Assembly: GCF_949987535.1 (NCBI RefSeq) | Contig: NC_080067.1 | Location: forward strand, 48,234,910 to 48,298,909 | Reading direction: 5' to 3' | From: Balaenoptera acutorostrata | Taxonomy: Eukaryota > Chordata > Mammalia > Artiodactyla > Balaenopteridae | Length of the DNA stretch: 64,000 nucleotides | Shown: positions 46,350 to 57,639 of the stretch, one piece after another | Position numbering within the stretch: the first letter of the stretch is position 1 | Layout: each line of letters begins with the position of its first letter | The notes under the pieces: generated by a model | Database searches by the model: none | What the model was told of the DNA's origin: nothing | What the model saw: the letters and a program-made list of their open reading frames with translations, nothing else | Position numbers and translations under genes: made by a program

Positions 46350-49300
46350 TTATATTCCATATATATGTGTTAGCATACGGTATTTTTTTTTTCTTTCTGA
46401 CTTACTTCACTCTGTATGACAGACTCTAGGTCCATCCACCTCACTACAAATAACTAATTTTGTTTCTTTTTATGGCCGAGTAATATTCCATTATATATAT
46501 GTGCCACATCTTCTTTATCCATTCATATGTCGATGGACACTTAGGTTGCTTCCATGTCCTGGCTATTGTAAATAGAGCTGCAATGAACATTTTGGTACAT
46601 GACTCTTTTTGAATTATGGTTTTCTCAGGGTATATGCCCAGTAGTGGGATTGCTGGGTCATATGGTGGTTCTATTTTTAGTTTTTTTAGGAACCTCCATA
46701 CTGTTCTCCATAGTGGCTGTATCAATTTACATTCCCACCAACAGTGCAGTGGGTTCCCTTTTCTCCACACCCTCTCCAGCATTTATCATTTGTAGATTTT
46801 TTGATGATGGCATTCTGATCAGTGTGAGGGGATACTTCATTGTAGTTTGATTTGCATTTCTCTAACGATTAGTGATGTTTAGCATCCTTTCATGTGTTTG
46901 TTGGAAATCTGTATATCTGTATATAGATTTGGAAATTTGTATATCTTCTTGGGAGAAATGTCTATTTAGGTCTTCTGCCCATTTTTGGATTGGGTTGTTT
47001 GGTTTTTTTTTTTTTTTGATATTGAGCTGCATGAGCTGCTTGTATATTTTGGAGACTAATTATTTGTCAGTTACCTCATTGGCAAATATTTTCTCCCATT
47101 CTGAGGGTTGTCTTTTCGTCTTGTTTATGGTTTTCCTTTGCTGTGCAAAAGCGTCTAAGTTTCATTAGGTCCCACTTGTTTATTTTTGTTTTTATTTCCA
47201 TTTCTCTAGGAGGTGGGTCAAAAAGGATCTTGCTGTGATTTATGTCAGAGAGTATTCTGCCTTTGTTTTCCTCTAAGTGCTTTATAATGTCTTGCCTTAC
47301 ATTCAGGTCTTTAACCCATTTTGAGTTTATTTTTGTGTTAGGGAGTGTTCTAATTTCACTCTTTTACATGTACCTGTCCAGTTTTCCCAGCACCACTTAA
47401 TTGAAGAGGCTGTCTTTTCTCCATTGTATATTCTTGCCTCCTTTATCAAAGATAAGGTGACTATATGTGTGTGGGTTTGTCTCTGGGCTTTCTATCCTGT
47501 TCCATTGATCTATATTTCTGTTTTTGTGCTGTTAGCATACTGTCTGATTACTGTAGGTTTGTAATATAGTCTGAGGTCAGGGAGCCTGATTCCTCCAGCT
47601 CTGTTTTTCTTTCTCAAGATTGCTTTGGCTATTTGGGGTCTTTTGTGTTTCCATACAAATTGTGACTTTTTTGTTCTAGTGCTGTGAAGAACGCCATTGG
47701 TAGTTTGATAGGGATTGCATTGAATCTTTTTAGATTGCTTTGGGGAGTATAGGCATTTTCACAATGTTGATTCTTCCAATCCAAGAACATGGTATATCTC
47801 TCCATCAGTTTGTTTCATCTTTAATTTCTTTCATCAGTGTCTTATAGTTTTCTGCATACAGGTCTTTTGTCTCCTTAGGTAGTTTTATACCTAGGTATTT
47901 TATTCTTTTTGTCGCAGTGGTAAACGGGAGTGTTTCCTTAATTTCTTTTTCAGATTTTTCATCATTAGTGTAAAGGAATGAGAGCGATTTCTGTGCATTA
48001 ATTTTGTATCCTGCAACTTTACCAAATTCATTGACTAGTTCTAGTAGTTTTCTGGTAGCATCTTTAGGATTCTCTATGTATACTATCATGTGGTCTGGAA
48101 ACAGTGACATCTTTACTTATTCTTTTCCGATTTGGATTCCTTTTATTTCTTTTTCTTCTCTGGTTCCAGTGGCTAAAACTTCCAAAACTATGTTGAATAA
48201 TAGTGGTGAGAGTGAGCATCCTTGTCTTGTTCCTGATCTTAGTGGAAATGGTTTCAGTTTTTCACCATCGAGAATGATGTTGGTGTGGGTTTGTCATATA
48301 TGGCCTTTATTATGTTGAGGTAAGTTCCCTCTATGCCTAATTTCTGGAGAGTTTTTATCATAAATGGGTATTAAATTTTGTCAAAAGCTTTTTCTGCATC
48401 TACTGACATTATCATATGGTTTTTATCTTTCAATTTGTTAATGTGGTATATCACATTGATTGAATTGCGTATATTGAAGAATGCTTGCATTCCTGGGATA
48501 AACCCCACTTGATCATGGTGTATGATCTTTTTAATGTGCTGCTGGATTCTGTTTCCCAGTATTTTGTTGAGGATTTTTGCATTTATGTTCATCAATGATA
48601 TTGGCCTGTAGTTTTCCTCTTTTATGACATCTTTGTCTTGTTTTGGTATCAGGGTGATGGTGGCCTCATAGAATAAGTTTGAGAGTATCCGTCCCTCTGC
48701 TATATTTTGGAAGAGTTTGAGCAGGATAGGTGTTAGCTCTTCTCTAAATGTTTGATAGAAGTTACCTGTGAAGCTCTCTGGTCCTGGGCTTTTGTTTGTG
48801 GAAGATTTTTAATAAGAGTCTCAATTTCAGTTCTTTTTAATGGTCTGTTTATATTTTATATTTCTTCTTGGTTCAGTCTCAGAAGTTTGAGCTTTTCTAA
48901 GAATTTGTCCCTTTCTTCCAGGTTGTCCATTTTATTGGCATATAGTTGCTTGTAGTAATCTCTCATGATCCTTTTCATTTTTGCAGTGTCAGTTACTTCT
49001 TTTTTATTTCTAATTCTCTTGATTTGAGTCTTCTTTCTTTTTTTCTTGATGAGTCTGGCTAAGGTTTTATCAATTTGTTTATCTTCTCAAAGAACCAGCT
49101 TTTAGTTTTCTTGACCTTTGCTATCATTTCCTTCATTTCTTTTTCATTTATTTCTGATCTGTTCTTTATGAGTTCTTTCCTTCTGCTAACTTCGGGGTTT
49201 TTTTGTTCTTCTTTCTCTAATTGCTTTAGGTGTAAGGTTAGGTTGTTTATTTGAGATGTTTCTTGTTTCTTGAGATAGGATTGTATTGCTATAAACTTCT

Positions 49301-50185
49301 CTCTTAGAAGTGCTTTTGCTGCATCCCATAGATTTTGGGTCGTCGTGTTTTCATTGTCATTTGTTTCTAAGTATTTTTTGATTTTCTCTTTGATTTCTTC
49401 AGTGATCTCTTGGTTATTTAGTAGTGTATTGTTTCGCCTCCATGTGTTTGTATTTTTTACAGTGTTTCTCCTGTAACTTATATCTAGTCTCATGGAGTTG
49501 TGGTTGGAAAAGATACTTGATATGATTTCAGTTTTCTTAAATTTACCAAGGCTTGATTTGTGAACGAAGATATGATCTATCCTGAAGAATGTTCCATGAG
49601 CACTTGAGAAGAAAGTGTATTCTGTTGTTTTTGGATCAAGTGTCCTATAAATATCAATTAAGTCCATATTGTTTAATGTATCATTTAAAGCTTGTGTTTC
49701 CTTTTTTATTTTCACTTTGCATGATCTGTCCATTGGTGAAAGTGGGGTGCTAAAGTCCCCAATTAAGATTGTGTTAATGTCAATTTCCCCTTTTATGGCT
49801 GTTAGGATTTGCCTTATGTGTTGGGGTGCTTCTATGTTGGGTGCGTAAATATTTACAATTTTATATCTTCTTCTTGGATTGATCCCTTAATCATTATGTA
49901 GTGTCCTTCTTTGTCTCTTGCAAGAGTCTTTATTTTAAGGTCTATTTTTTCTGTTGTGAGAATTGCTACTCCAGCTTTCTTTTGATTTCCATTTGCATGG
50001 AATGTCTTTTTCCATCCCTTCACTTTCAGTCTGTATGTGTCCCTAGGTCTGAAGTGGGTCTCTTGTAGACAGCATATACACGGGTCTTGATTTTGTATCC
50101 TTTCAGCCAGTTTATGTCTTTTGGTGGCAGCATTTAATCCATTTACATTTAAGGTAATTATCAATATGTATGTTCCATTTACCAT
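46350..50185 (-). pseudogene. L1-F ORF2, broken, catalytic motif changed to F-P-D-H
   Basis: The minus-strand start is MVNGTYILIITLNVNGLNAA at 50185. The endonuclease is open through QETHF, and the second block (49059-49733, 224 residues) holds DHIFVHKSSLGKF and SNHNSM, where the family has SDHN: the catalytic Asp is changed to Asn. In the reverse transcriptase the FADD motif reads F-P-D-H (48090-48101), losing one of the two metal-binding aspartates. The C-terminal Cys-rich domain is at 46444-46782 but its first Cys is altered ([17 protein letters not shown]). The family stop TAA lies at 46350-46352. Frameshifts occur between these blocks. Dead by several independent lesions. Confidence 0.9.
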
Positions 50186-50401
50186 TTCCTTAATTTTTTT
50201 TGTTTTGTTATTGTAGGTCTTTTCCTTCTCTGTGTTTCCTGCATAGAGAAGGTCCTTTAGCCTTTGTTGTAGAGCTGGTTTGGTGGTGCTGAATTCTCTT
50301 AGCTTTTGCTTGTCTGTAAAAGTTTTAATTTCTCCATCAAATCTGAATGAGATCCTTGCTGATTGGAGTAACCTTGGTTGTAGGTTTTTCCCTTTCATCA
50401 C
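49853..50401 (-). pseudogene. Fused ORF1-ORF2 open frame of L1-F
   Basis: A single 182-residue minus-strand frame begins in the C-terminal end of ORF1 (KGKNLQPRLLQSARISFRFD), crosses the lost stop at 50243-50245 (TAT, Tyr-53), passes through the inter-ORF spacer (AGNTEKEKTYNNKTKKIKE), and enters ORF2 at Met-73 (MVNGTYILIITLNVNGLN). It ends in the endonuclease domain after GSIQEEDIKL. Other copies (for example L1-B, TAG near 17980) keep the stop. This is decay, not a designed fusion, but the spacer is in frame. Confidence 0.85.
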
Positions 50402-51114
50402 TTTAAATATGTCTTGTCACTCCCTTCTGGCTTGCAGAGTTTCTGCCAAAAGATCAGCTGTTAACCTTATGGGGATTACCTTGTATATTATTTGTTATTT
50501 TTCCCTTGCTGCTTTAATATTTTTTCTTTGTATTTAATTTTTGAGAGTTTGATTAATATGTGTCTTAGTGTGTTTCTCCTTGGATATATCCTCTATGGGA
50601 CTCTCTGCACTTCCTGGACTTTATTGACTATTTCCTTTCCCATATTAGGGAGTTTTCAACCATAATCTTTTAATATTATCTCAGTCCCTTTCTTTTTCTC
50701 TTCTTCTTCTGGTACCACTATAATTTGAATGTTGGTGCCTTTAAAGTTGTCCCAGGGGTCTCTGAGACTGTCCTCAATTCTTTTCATTCTTTTTTCTTTA
50801 TTCTGCTCTGCAGTAGTTATTTCCACTATTTTATCTTCCAGGTCACTTATCTGTACTTCTGCCTCAATTATTCTGCTGTTGATTCCTTCTAAAGAATTTT
50901 TAATTTCATGTATTGTGTTGTTCATCATTGTTTGTTTGCTCTTTAGTTTTTCTAGGTCCTTATTAAATGTTTCTTGTGTTTTCTCCATTCTGTTTCTGAG
51001 AGTTTGGATTATCTTTACTATCATTACTCTGAATTCCTTTTCAGGTAGACTGCCTATTTCTTCTTCATTAGTTTGGTCTGGTGGGTTTTGACCTTGCTCC
51101 TTCATCTGCTGCAT
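50243..51114 (-). pseudogene. L1-F ORF1, broken and without its stop codon
   Basis: The block 50656-51114 (152 residues) covers the N-terminal coiled coil (EKTQETFNKDLEKLKSKQTM, then EGINSRIIEAEVQISDLEDK) and the start of the RRM (TNIQIIVVPEEEEK). The family start codon lies just upstream but is followed at once by TGA (atgtga at about 51129-51134), so any translation would have to begin at the internal Met. The C-terminal part lies in another frame and at 50243-50245 the family TAG stop is TAT, so the frame runs on into ORF2 (see the fused frame 49853-50401). Confidence 0.85.
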
Positions 51115-51898
51115 ATTTCTCTGTCTTCACATTTTGATTAACTCACTGTGTTTGGGGTCTCCTTTTTGCTGGCTGCAGGTTCATAGTTCCTGTTGATTTT
51201 GGTGTCTCCCCCCCAGTGGGTAATGTTGGCTCAGTGGCTTGTGTAGTTTTCCTGGTGGAGGGGACTGGTGCCTGTGTTCTGGTGGATGAGGCTGGATCTT
51301 GTCTTTCTGGTGGGCAGGACCACATCCAGTGGTGTGTTTTGGGGTTTCTGTGAACTTCGTATGATTTTAGTCAGCCTCTCTGCTAATGGGTGGGGTTGTG
51401 TTCCTGTCTTGTTTGTTGTTTGCCATGGGGTGTCCAGCACTGGAGCTTACTGGCCTTTGAGTGGACCTGGGTCTTAACATTGAGACAGAGCTCTCTGGAG
51501 GAACTCTCCCTGATTGATATTATGAGGGGCCAGGAGGTCTCTGGTGGTCCAATGTCCTGAACTTGGATCTCCCACCTCAGAGACTCAGGCCTGACACCTG
51601 GCCAGAGCACCAAGACCCTGTTAGCCACATGCCTCAGAAGAAAAGGGAGAAAAGAAAAAAAGAAATAAAATAAATATTAAAATTAAGAAATATATTATTC
51701 AAATAAAAAAAGTAATTAAAAAAAATAAAGAGAGCAACTAAATCAATAAAGAAATCTATCAATAACAAGCTCTAAAAACCATACTAAAAAATACCAGACA
51801 GAAAGAACCATAGGACAGATGATAAAAGCACACCTATAAAGACAAAATCACACAAAGAAGCATACACATACACACTGACGAAAAGAGACAAAGAAAAA

Positions 51899-51938
<40 letters not shown>

Positions 51939-53276
51939 GAAGTGAGAAACCAAATCAATATACAAATCTACCAATGATTGAGAATATGTTCTAAATACTA
52001 AGATGATAAACATAAAACTAGAAAGAAATTAGACACCTAAAGCAAACCCCAAGTCTGCAGTTGCTCCCAAAGTCCACCACCTCAGTTTGGGGATGATTCA
52101 TTGTCTATTTAGGTATTCCACAGATGCAGGTTACATCAAGTTGATTGTGGAGATTTAATCCGCTGCTTCTGAGGCTGCATGGAGAAAATTCCCTTTCTCT
52201 TTTTTCGCACAGCTCCTCGGGTTCAGCTTTGGATTTGTCTCTGCCTCTGCATGTAGGTCGCCCTCTGGTGTCTGTTCTTCACCCAGACAGGAGGGGATTA
52301 AAGGAGTGGCTGATAAGGGGGCTCTGGCTCACTCAGGCCTGGGGGAGGGCGGGGTGTGGAATGCGGGGCAATCCGGGAGAGGCTGGTGTGACGTTGCAAC
52401 AGCCTGAGGTGCGCTGTGTGTTCTCCCAGGGAAGTTGTCCCTGGATCATGGGACCCTGGTAGTGGCGGGATGCACAGGCTCTGTGGAAGGGAGGTGTGGA
52501 TAGTGACCTGTGCTTCCACACAGGATTCTTGGTGGCTGTAGCAGCAGCATTAGCGTTTCATGCCCATCTCTGGTGTCTGCACTGATAGCTGCAGCTTGTG
52601 CCTGTCTCTGAAGCTCATTTAGGCAGTACTCTGAATCCCCTCTCCTCACAAACCCCAAAACAATGGTTTCTTAGGCAGTTCCAGACTTTTTCCTGGATTC
52701 CCTCCTGGTTAGCTGTGGTGCACTAGCCCCCTTCAGGCTGTGTTCATGCAGCCAACCCCAGTCCTCTCCCTGGGATCTGAACTCTAACAAACAAACAAAC
52801 ACCCAAGCCTCAGCTCGCAGCCCCCACCTGCCCCAGCAGGTGAGCAGACAAGCCTCTGAGGCTGGTGAGCACTGGTCAGCACTGATCCTCTTCTCTGTGC
52901 GGGAATCTCTCCGCTTTGCTCTCTGCACCCCTGTAGCTGCACTGTCCCCTATGGCTCTGAAGCTTCCCCCCTGCTGCTTACACCCCCATCTCTGCCAGTG
53001 AAGGGGCTTCCTAGTGTGTGAAAAATTTTCCTCCTTCACAGCTCCCTCCCAGAGGTGCAGGTTCTGTCCCTATTCTTTTGTCTCTCTCTGTTTTTTCTTT
53101 TGCCCTACCCAGGTACATGGGGAGTTTCTTGCCTTTTGGGAAGTCTGAGGTCTTCTGCCAGCATTCAGTAGGTGTTCTGTAGAAGTTGTTCCACATGTAG
53201 GTGTATTTCTGATGTATCTGTGGGGAGGAAAGTGATCTCTACATCTTACTCCTCTTCCATCTTGAAGATCCTCCTG
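51115..53276 (-). promoter_or_regulatory. L1-F 5' UTR with internal promoter
   Basis: The distal part, 52100-53276, is GC-rich with several CpGs. The central part, 51640-52080, is AT-rich and contains a TA microsatellite at 51903-51936. The first bases on the minus strand contain TCAAGATGGA (complement 53257-53266), close to the YY1 site at the start of human L1 that positions its transcription start. The head sits about 120 bp from L1-G, which points the other way. Open frames of 60-122 codons in it (for example 52145-52462 and 52671-53039) reflect GC-rich composition only. Confidence 0.75.
51903..51936. repeat. TA microsatellite in L1-F 5' UTR
   Basis: Seventeen TA units within the AT-rich part of the 5' UTR. 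Confidence 0.95.
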
Positions 53277-53413
53277 TCATTTTGTTTTGAGATTTTTTTA
53301 GGTATCAAGTATTTTAGTTGAAGGGGTTTTATCATTGATTATTTTTGGTTGCACCCTCATATCTCAGCAATTTCTTTAGCCTTAAAAATGATTTTTATAT
53401 TAACATCTAATAT

Positions 53414-55698
53414 ATGAAGCAAATATTAACAGAACTAAAGGGCGAAATAGAAACAATAATAGTAGGGGACTTTAATACTCACTTTCATCACAGCTCATTT
53501 AGACAGAAAATCCATAAGAAAACGTTGGCTTTAACCAATACACTAGACCAGATGATCTTTGGCATATACAGAACATTCTGTCAAAAAGCAACAGAATACA
53601 CATTCTTCTAAAGCACACCTGAATGTTTTCCAGGTTCAATCATATATTAGGCCACCAAACAAGTCTTAATAAACCTAAGGAGATTGAAATCATATCAAGC
53701 ACCTTTTACAAAAGCAATAATATGAAACTAGAAACTACCTACAAAGAGATAACTGAAATAGTCACAAATATTTGGAGATTTAACAGTATGGTACTGAACA
53801 ACTTCTTCGGTTGTTCAAGAAGCAGTCATGGATCCAAGAAGAAATCAAAAGAGAGAAAAAAAAAAAAAAAACCTTGACACAAATAAAATGGAAATACAGC
53901 ATACCAAAACTTATGGGAATCATGAAAGCAGTTCTAAGAGGGAAGTTAATATCACTAAAGGCCTAAATCAAGAAACAAGAGAGATATTAAACAATCTACG
54001 TTTACACCTCAAGGCAATAGAAAAGAAGAAAACATGAAGGACAAACTTAGTACAAGGAAGAAAATAACAAAGGTCAGAGTGGAAATAAATAAAATAGAGA
54101 TCAAAGAGACAATAGTAAAGAACATTTTTTTTGAAAAGATAACCAAAATAGGAAAACCTTTATCTAGACTGACCAAAAAAAAAAAAAAAAAGACTCAAAA
54201 TAAAAGACAATGTTACAGCTGATACCACAGAAATACAAAGATTATATGAGACTTCTATGAGCAATTACACATCAACAAATTGGAAAACCTAGAAGAAAAA
54301 GATAAATTCCAAAAAACATACAACCTACCAAGACTGAATCATGGAGAAGGAAAATCTGAGCAGACCAAATATTAGTAAAAAGATTGAATCATTAGTCAAA
54401 ATTCTCCCATAAACAAAGCCCAGGACCAAATGGCTAACCTGGTGAATGCTTCTAGACATTTAAAGAAGAAATAATCCAAATCCTTCTCAAACTCTTCAAG
54501 AAAATATAAGATAAGGGAATATGTTCAAAGTCATTTTATGAGGCCAGCATTACCCTGATTTAAAATCAGAAAAGGATGCCACAAGAAAGCAAAACTATAG
54601 GCCAATGTCCCAATAAACATATATACAAAAATCCTCAACAAAATACTGGCAAACAGACGTCAACAATACATTAAAACATCATACACCATGATCAAGTGAG
54701 ATTTATTCCAGGAATGCAAGGATAGTTCAGTAGCTGCAAAATCAATGTGATACACCCAATTAACAAAATGAAGGATAAATATATGATCATTTTAATAGAA
54801 GCAGAAGAGTTTATCAAAATTCAATATCCATTCATAATAAAAACTCTCAACAAAGTGGGTACAGAGGGAACATACCTCAACATAATAACAGTCATATATG
54901 ACAAACCCACAGCTAACATCATACTCAATGCTAAAAGCTTTTCCTCTAAAATCAGGAATAAGACAGAAATGCCCACTCACACCACTTTCATCCACTATAG
55001 TATTGAAAGTCCTAGCCACAGCAATTAGGCAAAAACAAACAAAAAAGGGCTGCAAACTGCAAAAGAAGTAAAACTGTCAATATCTACAGATAACATGATT
55101 TGATATATCAAAACCCTGAAGACTCCACCAAAAAGCTATTAGAACCAATAAATAAATTCAGTAAATTTGCAGGATACAAAATCAATATACAAAAATCTGT
55201 TGAAATTCTGTACACTAATAACAAACAGAGAAATTAAGAAAACAATCCCATTTATAAAAGCATCAGAAAGAATGAAATACCTAGGAATAAATTTCACCAA
55301 GGAGGTGAAAGACCTCTATAATGAAAATGATAAGAAACTGATGAAAGAATGTGAAGAAGACACAAATAAATGTGATGTGATCATGGATTGGAAGAATTAC
55401 TATTGTTAAAATGACCATATTACACAATCTTCAGATTCAATGCAATTCCTATAAAATTACAATGGTGTTTTCATAGAAATAGAAAAAGCAATCCTATTAT
55501 ATGTATGGAACCACAAAATACCCTGGATAGCAAAACAATCTTAAGAAAAACAAAGCTGCAGGAATCATTTTTGTTGATTTCAAACTCTATTACAAAGCTA
55601 TAGTAATTAAAACAGTATGGTATTGGCAAGAAAACAACATAGATGAATGAAACAGAATAGAGAGCCCATATATATATATATTGCTTTATTTCTGGGCG

Positions 55699-55737
<39 letters not shown>

Positions 55738-56500
55738 CACATATATATATATATATATATATATATTCAACTAGTTTACAACAAAGTAGCCAAGAATATA
55801 CAATGGGGAAAGCATAGCCTCTTTCATAAAGGTTGCTAGGAAAACTGGGCAGCCACATGCAAAACAATGAAACTGGACTACTATTTATACCACATACAAA
55901 AATTAACTCAAAATGTATCTAACAAACACCTGAAACCATAAAACTCATAGAAGAAAAACATAGGCAGTAAGCACATGACATTGGTCCTGGTAATGATTTT
56001 TTGGATATGACACCAAAAGCAAAGGAAACAAAGCAAAATAAACAAGTGGGACTACATCAAACTAAAAATCTGTACAGTAAAGAAAACAATCAACAAAATG
56101 AAAAGACTACCTACCAAATGGGATAAAATATCTGCAAATCATACACCTAAAAATATACTAATATCAAAAATGTATAAAGAATTCATACACCTTAATAGCA
56201 AAAAATAAATAATCCAATTAAAACATCAGCAGAGGATCTAAACAGATATTTTCCCAAAGACACAAAGATGGCAAAAGAATGTGAAATGTTGCTCAACATC
56301 ACTAATCATCAGGGAAATGCAAATCAAAAACACAATGAGGTATCACTTCACACCTGTCAGAATGGCTATTATCAAAAAGAAAAAATAACAAGTGTTGGTG
56401 AGGATGTGAAGAAAAGGGAATCCTTGTGCACTGATGTTGGAAATGTAAATTGGTGCAGCTACTATGGAAAAGAGTATGTTGGATCTTCAAAAAATTAAAA
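53414..56500 (+). pseudogene. L1-G ORF2 remains
   Basis: Readable blocks: endonuclease at 53414-53877 (FNTHF; ending HNxM replaced by KSNNMKLE), connector at 53828-54222, finger and palm of the reverse transcriptase at 54280-55410, C-terminal part at 55800-56500. The catalytic FADD site has become S-T-D-N (55083-55094). Stops and frameshifts occur every 60-90 codons. Level of decay is like that of L1-A and clearly greater than that of L1-B or L1-F. Confidence 0.8.
55660..55768. repeat. Compound TA / CT / TA microsatellite with inverted L1 patch
   Basis: After agagagccc (55660-55668) comes a TA run, then tttatttctgggcgctctct (55685-55704), which is the reverse complement of the L1 text expected here (agagagcccagaaataaa, with two extra bases), then a CT run and a second TA run to 55766. 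Normal L1 resumes at about 55767. Confidence 0.85.
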
Positions 56501-57639
56501 ATAGAACTCCATGTGACCCAACAATTCTACTTCTGGTTATTTATCCCAACAAAACAAAAACACTAACTTGAAAAGGTAACTGCATCTCCATGTTTATTGC
56601 AGCATTTTTTACAATCGTGAAAACATAGAAGCAACCTAAGTGTCCACGGATGGATGAATAAAGAAAATGTGATACACACCCACACACAAACAAACATACA
56701 CACACAGTGGGATATTATTCAGCCATAAAAAAAAAAAAAAAGAAATCTTGCCATTTGCAACAACATGTATGGACATATGCTAAGTGAAAGTCAGACAGAG
56801 AAAGGCAAATACCATATAATCTCACTTATATATGAAATAAAAAAACAAACAGAGACAGAGAAAGATTGGTTGTTGCCAGAGGTGGGATGTGATACATGGG
56901 CAAAATGGGTGATGGTGGTAAAAAGATATAAACGTCCACATATAAAATAAATAAGTCCTTGGAATATAATGTATAGCATAGCATGACTATAGTTTAAAAT
57001 GTTCTACTGTATATTTGAAAATTGTTAAGAGAATAAATGTTAAAAGTTCTCATCACTAGAAAGATTTGTAACTATGTGTTGATGTACATTAACTAGACTT
57101 ATGGTGATCACAATTTATACAAATATCAAATCATTATGCTGAAAGTAATGTAAAATTACATGTCAACAATATCACAATACAATTTTTAAATGATTTTTAC
57201 TGTCAACTTTAAAGATATGTTTATAGAAATACAAAATATGTTTTAAAAGTCAAGCTAAATTATATGAAAATATAACAACATAGAAAGATCATGAACCATG
57301 TACTTTCACGGACACACCAAGTCTACAGCTACATATGGAAAATTTCTTCTGAAAAATATTCGAAATAATGGCTGAGTAATAACTATACATCAGGGTAAGG
57401 ACAAAATTTAGCACACTGAATATGGTAGTAGAGGCTGGGACACAATCTTGCCATTAACCTCACTCCTGGTGCAGCAACCCACGATTGGAAGGGAACTCAA
57501 AACCTGGAATTTCTTCCTGAGGAGTGAAGCATTTAAACTCTACATTGGGTTCCCCAACTTTTAAGACCTGCACCTGAGAGATTAGCTCACAAAACATCTA
57601 GCTTTGAGAACCAATGGGGTTCACGTCCAGGGAACTCAC

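Larger units (their letters stand above)
45973..53276 (-). mobile_element. Full-length 7.3-kb L1 (L1-F), minus strand
   Basis: On the minus strand it starts gaggatcttcaagatggaag (complement 53255-53274), the usual head of the modern cetartiodactyl L1. A long 5' UTR of about 2.1 kb follows (51115-53276), then ORF1 (50243-51114), ORF2 (46350-50185), and a 3' UTR ending in a poly(T) on this strand at 45973-45989. It is the only element here with a complete modern-type 5' UTR. Flanks cagttttggttt and cattttgtttt are at best a weak target-site duplication. Both ORFs are broken, but less badly than in the other minus-strand copies. Confidence 0.92.
53400..57190 (+). mobile_element. Old L1 (L1-G), plus strand, 5'-truncated
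   Basis: The text begins in the ORF2 endonuclease (ttaacagaactaaagggcga; GDFNTHFHHSSFRQK near 53470-53520), continues through the reverse transcriptase and C-terminal domain (56268-56498, with many substitutions) and ends with the 3' UTR (tacaaatatcaaatcattat and caacaatatcacaatacaat, near 57115-57190). Its 5' UTR and ORF1 are absent. A compound microsatellite with a small inverted patch lies at 55668-55768. Confidence 0.85.

Noticed and set aside
52145..53196. Several 60-122 codon frames in GC-rich sequence, which looked at first like a gene or CpG island
   Set aside because: The region is the 5' UTR of L1-F: it leads into a typical L1 start at 53255-53274 and ORF1 on the other side.
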